From Bog-756 sp963713625 (GTDB taxonomy: Bacteria; Actinomycetota; Acidimicrobiia; Acidimicrobiales; RAAP-2): a stretch of 64,000 bases of DNA. The first letter of the stretch is position 1. Every line of letters starts with the position of its first letter. A program made the translations under genes and the position numbers. Where the stretch lies: the NCBI GenBank assembly GCA_963713625.1, contig CAVQMN010000001.1:62001-126000 (forward strand), read 5' to 3'. The notes under the pieces were generated by a model, which was not told the origin of the DNA, did not search any database, and saw only the letters and a list, made by a program, of their open reading frames with translations. Positions 59,830 through 64,000 of this stretch are shown here, piece after piece.

Positions 59830-61104
59830 ATGCACGACGAGACCATCGCCATCCACGGCGGATACACCGCCGATGGCACGAGGGCGGTAGCGGTGCCGAT
59901 CTACCAGACGGTGGCCCATGATTTCATCGACGCCGAGCACGCCGGTGCCGTGCTCGACATGGAGACGCCGGGGTTTCACTACAACCGGATCAACAACCCG
60001 ACCAACGACGTCCTGGAGAAGCGGATCGCGGCACTGGAGGGAGGCACGGCGGCACTGGCCCTGGCGTCGGGTATGGCCGCGGTGAGCTACTCGATCCTGA
60101 CCGTGGCCCGCGCCGGGACCAACTTCGTGGTGGCTCCGCAGCTCTACGGGGCCACGTTCACCTACTTCGCCCATGTGCTGCCCACCCTCGGTATCGAAGC
60201 TCGCTTCGCGGCCGACGACCGGGCCGAGTCGATCGGGCCCCTGATCGACGACAACACGTTCGCCGTCTTCTGCGAGACGATCGGCAATCCGGCCGGCAAT
60301 GTGGTGGACCTCGAAGCCGTCGCCGCCGTCGCCCACCGGGCCGGCGTTCCCCTGATCGTCGATAACACCGTGGCCACGCCACTGATGCTGAAGCCGTTCC
60401 AACACGGGGCCGACGTGGTCGTGCATTCGCTCACCAAGTTCGTCGGCGGCCACGGCACGACCACCGGAGGCGCCATCGTCGACGGTGGCCGGTTCCCGTG
60501 GACCGATCATGCCGAGCGCTTCCCGATGTTCAATCGACCGGACCCCGCGTTTCACGGCGTGGTGTTCGCCCAGGACTTTCCCGAGCGGCCTTTCACGGTA
60601 CGGGCCCGTTCCATCCAGCTCCGCAATACCGGTGCCACGCTCTCGCCCTTCAATGCCTTCCAGCTGCTCCAGGGGTTGGAGACGATGGCGGTCCGCCTCG
60701 ACCGGCATGAGGCCAACGCCCGGGCCGTCGCCGCCTATCTGGAGGCCGACCCGCGGGTGGAGTGGGTGAGTTTCGCCGGGTTCCCCGATCACCCCCACCA
60801 CGATCTGATGCAGCGCTATCTCAAGGGCCGGGTACCGTCCATCATCACCTTCGGAGTGGCCGGCGGATACGACGCGGGGTTGGCGTTCTTCGATTCGCTC
60901 CAGCTGTTCAAACGCCTGCTCAACCTCGGCGATGCCAAGTCGCTGGCCATCCACCCCGCGTCGACGACCCACCGCCAACTGTCGGACGAGGAACTCCTGG
61001 CCGCCGGCATCCGGCCCGAGACGATCCGCCTGTCGGTGGGGATCGAGCATGTGGACGACCTCATTGCCGACATCGACCAGGCCCTGACCCTCGCCACCGC
61101 CTGA
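59830..61104 (+). CDS. second MetY-like PLP enzyme (O-acylhomoserine sulfhydrylase family)
   Basis: 424 aa. ATG 59830 is 2 nt after the MetA-like stop, with GAGGAG upstream. TIAIHGGYTADGTRAVAVPIYQTVAHDF, FHYNRINNPTNDVLEKRIAALEGG, IVDNTVATPLMLKPFQHGADVVVHSLTKFVGGHG (PLP Lys in SLTKF), and RPFTVRARSIQLRNTGATLSPF. The overall length and motifs match MetY, as in the copy at 47620, but the paralogue differs throughout. It could catalyse a gamma-replacement on an acylated amino acid with a nucleophile other than sulfide. Last gene of the ATP-grasp operon. Confidence 0.9.
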   Translation: MHDETIAIHGGYTADGTRAVAVPIYQTVAHDFIDAEHAGAVLDMETPGFHYNRINNPTNDVLEKRIAALEGGTAALALASGMAAVSYSILTVARAGTNFVVAPQLYGATFTYFAHVLPTLGIEARFAADDRAESIGPLIDDNTFAVFCETIGNPAGNVVDLEAVAAVAHRAGVPLIVDNTVATPLMLKPFQHGADVVVHSLTKFVGGHGTTTGGAIVDGGRFPWTDHAERFPMFNRPDPAFHGVVFAQDFPERPFTVRARSIQLRNTGATLSPFNAFQLLQGLETMAVRLDRHEANARAVAAYLEADPRVEWVSFAGFPDHPHHDLMQRYLKGRVPSIITFGVAGGYDAGLAFFDSLQLFKRLLNLGDAKSLAIHPASTTHRQLSDEELLAAGIRPETIRLSVGIEHVDDLIADIDQALTLATA

Positions 61105-61156
61105 GCGGACCCCCACCCGCCTGAGGGCCACCGGTCGGCACCCCGGCCATCCGGTC

Positions 61157-62971
61157 TCAGACAATGATGGTTTCCACGCACTCCTGGGCATCGAGCACCG
61201 CCCGCAACCGGCTTCGGGGCGACGGCAGATAGTGGGTGAAGTAACGGACGCCTTCGGTCAGCACGCCGAGCAGCGAGAGGTTCGGTTGGAGGCGCCCTTC
61301 GGCGTCATAGGGATGGAAGTCTTCACTGATGGCCACACTGCCCACCGCGGTGTCGCCGTAGCTGAGCTGGGTCAGCCGGCCCTTGGCGTAGAGGCGGCTC
61401 AGGAGGGGTGATCCGGACCGCGCCAGCGACGGGAGGTCGAGGTGGCCGCGCACGACCCCGTCGACCGTTGCCTCGACGGGCTGGTCGAGCTGGGTCGACC
61501 GGAGCACCACCCGTCCGTCGTCCCGCGGGGCGAGCTCCGGGTCCGGGCCCAGTGCGATCCGCACCACGCCGGCATCGATGAGACCGAGGAGCTGTTGGGA
61601 GCGCAGGGGTGGTGGGCCTGCTTCCAGACGGTTGATCCGGCCCCGCACGTTGGACTGGAAATCGATGTACGACTCGAGGGACAGGCCGCCGAACTCGATG
61701 ACCGAGCGCAACTGATCGCGCAGGATCCGGAGTACTTCCTGGGCGGCCTTGACCGGGCTGCCCCCCTCGGCCAGCGCCTCGTCGAGGTCGGCTTCGATCA
61801 TGTCGTAGACCTGGGACTGGTAATCGGTGCTCGACGTGTAGTGGCGATCGGCGCCGGCGAAGATCTGGCTGGCGGGGTCGAACCGACCGTAGAGAAGCTC
61901 CAGCTTCATGACGGCATCGTCGAAGTCGCCCGCTTCCCAGCCGGCCCGGAGCAGCGATCGGGCCGCCGCCGATTCTTCGAGGCCGCCCTTCAGGTACGCA
62001 GCGTGGATGTGGTACCGGGCCTGCATCTCGGCCAACAGGAGGGGGAGCAGCTCGGTCCGGAAGTCGACCTGGCGGCGCACCGGTGAGCCGCCCGGGTGGG
62101 TCAGCTCGGCGAACTCCTCGGGTGTGCACACCACCGGCCGGTAGTCGCCGTAGGGGTCGACGCCGTGGGCCGACTTGGCGCAGTAGGGCACCCCGGAGCG
62201 GGAGTAGAGGTAGATGACCGGTTCGCGACCGCTGCGGACATAGCGCTTCCGCGAGCCGACGGACTCGAAGGTCCCGCCCCTTCCGACGGTGAGCGCGGTG
62301 AGCACGTCGAAGCCCACCAGTCCCATGCCCGCGACCGCCACCGACGATCCGGGGGGCAGCGACTCGTCGAAGTACTCCACCGGATAGGGGCGCAGGTACC
62401 GCACGCGTGCCGCGTTGGCCGCCTGTTCGTCGTTGAACGTGTGGCCGGAGGTGAGGACCACATGGTCGACGAAGAGCGTCTCCCCGTCGTCGAGGAGCAC
62501 GGCCTCGCGTCCACCGAGCTTCGGTGAGATGTCGACGGCCGAGGCGTAGTGGCGGACGATCTCCAGGTTTTGGGGGGCGTCGGCCAGCAGCGTGTCGTAG
62601 AACCAGACCAGGTACTCGCCCATCAGCCGGCGCGGGAGGTAGTCGGTGGGTCGGATCGGCTCCCCCTCTGTGCCTATCCGGCATTCGTGCCCGACCCATC
62701 GGAAGCCGCGCACCACGGCCCATTCGTAGAGCCCTACCGCATAGGGAGGGTGCTCCTCGCTGTTGGGGGACGCATAGAGGGAGAGTTGCCCACACGCGTT
62801 GTTGAGCACGAGGTAGTCGGGCTGGCTGGCGGAGTACACCCCGCCGCCGAGCTGGCCCGGCTCGACGAGGTGCACCCGGATCCGGTCGTTCGACTGGCGG
62901 GCGCGGACCACCGTTCTTTCGAGCACGCACAGGCCCCAGGAACCGAGCCCGACGATGGCGAATTCGATCAT
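61157..62971 (-). CDS. FAD/NAD(P)-binding protein (flavoprotein of NAD_binding_9 type)
   Basis: 604 aa from ATG 62971. It starts MIEFAIVGLGSWGLCVLERTV, a Rossmann GxGxxG-like dinucleotide site, then VHLVEPGQLGGGVYSASQPDYLVLNNACGQLSLY and SSVAVAGMGLVGFDVLTALTVGRGG (second GxGxxG), and the C-terminal LPNLSLLGVLTEGVRYFTHYLPSPRSRLRAV. These features recall the FAD/NAD(P)-binding family often found in biosynthetic clusters and amino-acid N-oxidation. Upstream in-frame GTG codons would add residues containing a HEHEHEHE stretch; I see no ribosome binding site for either. Convergent with the MetY-like gene. Confidence 0.8.
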   Translation of the reverse strand: MIEFAIVGLGSWGLCVLERTVVRARQSNDRIRVHLVEPGQLGGGVYSASQPDYLVLNNACGQLSLYASPNSEEHPPYAVGLYEWAVVRGFRWVGHECRIGTEGEPIRPTDYLPRRLMGEYLVWFYDTLLADAPQNLEIVRHYASAVDISPKLGGREAVLLDDGETLFVDHVVLTSGHTFNDEQAANAARVRYLRPYPVEYFDESLPPGSSVAVAGMGLVGFDVLTALTVGRGGTFESVGSRKRYVRSGREPVIYLYSRSGVPYCAKSAHGVDPYGDYRPVVCTPEEFAELTHPGGSPVRRQVDFRTELLPLLLAEMQARYHIHAAYLKGGLEESAAARSLLRAGWEAGDFDDAVMKLELLYGRFDPASQIFAGADRHYTSSTDYQSQVYDMIEADLDEALAEGGSPVKAAQEVLRILRDQLRSVIEFGGLSLESYIDFQSNVRGRINRLEAGPPPLRSQQLLGLIDAGVVRIALGPDPELAPRDDGRVVLRSTQLDQPVEATVDGVVRGHLDLPSLARSGSPLLSRLYAKGRLTQLSYGDTAVGSVAISEDFHPYDAEGRLQPNLSLLGVLTEGVRYFTHYLPSPRSRLRAVLDAQECVETIIV

Positions 62972-63048
62972 CGACCGGTGCGTGGGCAGCCGGAGGGAGT
63001 TCGGCGTGTCATCGCCGAACCCGTCGTGAGGGATGGACACCTCAATTT

Positions 63049-63072
63049 CATGCTCATGCTCATGCTCATGTT
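63049..63072 (+). repeat. 6-bp tandem repeat (CATGCT)n
   Basis: CATGCT three times plus CATGTT at 63049–63072. On the minus strand it would encode HEHEHEHE if the flavoprotein began at an upstream GTG. Otherwise it lies in the 5' untranslated region. Confidence 0.85.
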
Positions 63073-63255
63073 CAGGCTCACGCCGGCCCCTTGTTCGGCA
63101 TTGCCGATTCACCACGGTACGCCGCCGTCCAGGGGTAGGACAAGCATTTACGCCTGTTTGACCAGGTTGGCAGGTAAGCTGGTTTCCCGCCCGGGTCTGG
63201 ACCTTCGTGGTCGCATCGAACCACCGCAGCAGGAGAGAGAAGGCAGGAAGAGACG

Positions 63256-64000
63256 ATGACCGACTCTGGGACACTCCGCTTGGGAACCTTGACGGTGCAC
63301 CGTCTCGGGTTCGGGGCGATGCAGCTCACCGGCCCCGGGGTGTGGGGACCACCGGCGGACCACGACGGCGCCATCGGGGTGCTCCGCCGGGCCGTCGAGC
63401 TGGGAGTCGACCTCATCGACACCGCGGACTCGTACGGTCCGAACGTCGCCGAGGAGCTCATCCGCGAGGCGCTCCATCCCTATCCGGAGGATGTGAAGAT
63501 CGCCACCAAGGCCGGCTTCACCCGGCCGGGCCCGGGGGAGTGGGTCCCCTGCGGCCGCCCCGAGTACCTCCGCCAGCAGTGCGAAGGCAGTCTCCAGCGG
63601 CTGGGCGTCGAGCGGATCGACCTCTTCCAGCTGCATCGGGTCGATCCCGACGTTGCCGCCGACGACCAGTTCGGTGTGCTGAAGGAGCTGCGCGACGAGG
63701 GGAAGGTGGCCGAAGTCGGGCTGTCCGAGGTCGGCGTGGCCCACGTCGAAGCGGCCCGGAAGATCGTGCCCATCGTGAGTGTGCAGAACCAGTACAACAT
63801 CGGCTTCCGCGGCGCCGACGACGTCGTCGACCACTGTGAGCAGTACCGGATCGGCTTCATCCCGTGGTTCCCGCTGGCCAGCGGAAAGTTGGCGAGGCCG
63901 GACGGACCGCTGGACCAGGTGGCCAAGGAGCTGGACGCCACCATCTCCCAGGTATGCCTGGCCTGGCTCCTGCGACGCTCGCCCGTGATGCTCCCCATCC
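63256..64000 (+). CDS. aldo/keto reductase (3' end outside window)
   Basis: At least 248 aa. ATG 63256 has a GGAAG ribosome binding site 6 nt upstream. Typical barrel start LTVHRLGFGAMQLTGPGVWGPP, then LIDTADSYGPNVAEE (Asp and Tyr of the catalytic tetrad), VKIATKAGFTRP (Lys) and LFQLHRVDP (His). NADPH-dependent carbonyl reductase. The reading frame is open to the window edge (ending VMLPI). Divergent from the flavoprotein across 284 nt, and close to the ATP-grasp operon, with which it may act. Confidence 0.9.
   Translation, partial: MTDSGTLRLGTLTVHRLGFGAMQLTGPGVWGPPADHDGAIGVLRRAVELGVDLIDTADSYGPNVAEELIREALHPYPEDVKIATKAGFTRPGPGEWVPCGRPEYLRQQCEGSLQRLGVERIDLFQLHRVDPDVAADDQFGVLKELRDEGKVAEVGLSEVGVAHVEAARKIVPIVSVQNQYNIGFRGADDVVDHCEQYRIGFIPWFPLASGKLARPDGPLDQVAKELDATISQVCLAWLLRRSPVMLPI

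Overview
The window reads as a chromosomal segment of a high-GC actinobacterium. Support: about 70 % GC with GC-rich third positions, the block hpf–secA–prfB–ftsE–ftsX, the actinobacterial families DUF5719, DUF3039, DUF222-HNH, SCO6745 and BsaP, and many genes whose start codon lies 6–9 nt after a TANNNT -10 box, so they look leaderless. The class Acidimicrobiia is my best guess (inference, not proven). I saw no tRNA, rRNA, insertion sequence, prophage or CRISPR array.

Layout. 1–6988: DUF5719 exported protein, a small orphan, a lipoprotein, a DJ-1/PfpI protein, universal stress protein, DUF2277 and FtsH. 7075–15541: CPBP protease, a large multi-spanning membrane protein (PTPS-related), Lon-substrate-binding-domain protein, DUF222-HNH nuclease, then a sugar-phosphate operon (phosphomannomutase, Trm112-like, PGI/PMI isomerase). 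15756–22308: a structured ncRNA (probably the raiA motif), short HPF, secA, prfB, ftsE, ftsX. 22423–34257: secreted lipase, beta-lactamase-like hydrolase, sugar nucleotidyltransferase, acyl-CoA synthetase and acyl-CoA dehydrogenase diverging, archaeal-type riboflavin synthase, BioD, SCO6745 protein, NfeD-like/SPFH pair, ABC-F ATPase. 34402–42635: DusB–Maf, DUF3039, LLM oxidoreductase, PH-like protein, VOC protein, BioB–BsaP, second acyl-CoA dehydrogenase, AhcY. 42899–53153: beta-helix lipoprotein and GH3 glycosidase (convergent, overlapping), metY–metX, an unknown protein behind an AT-rich promoter, a beta-propeller membrane protein, and a VOC protein.

53223–57454: a fully coupled minus-strand operon with one small unknown protein and three paralogues, each carrying two YbjQ-type domains. 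The third gene is frameshifted. An SsuD-like flavin monooxygenase lies upstream. 57573–64000: a coupled plus-strand operon of ATP-grasp ligase, MetA-like acyltransferase and MetY-like PLP enzyme, followed by a convergent NAD(P)/FAD-binding protein and a divergent aldo/keto reductase. This looks like an uncharacterised small-molecule pathway.

Functional themes. Sulfur and methionine metabolism is concentrated at 36–61 kb: AhcY, MetY/MetX, a second MetA/MetY-like pair and two LLM monooxygenases. Biotin genes are split between bioD and bioB–bsaP. The strongest candidates for undescribed biology are the ATP-grasp/MetA/MetY cluster, the tandem-YbjQ operon, the ncRNA in front of hpf, and the archaeal-type riboflavin synthase.
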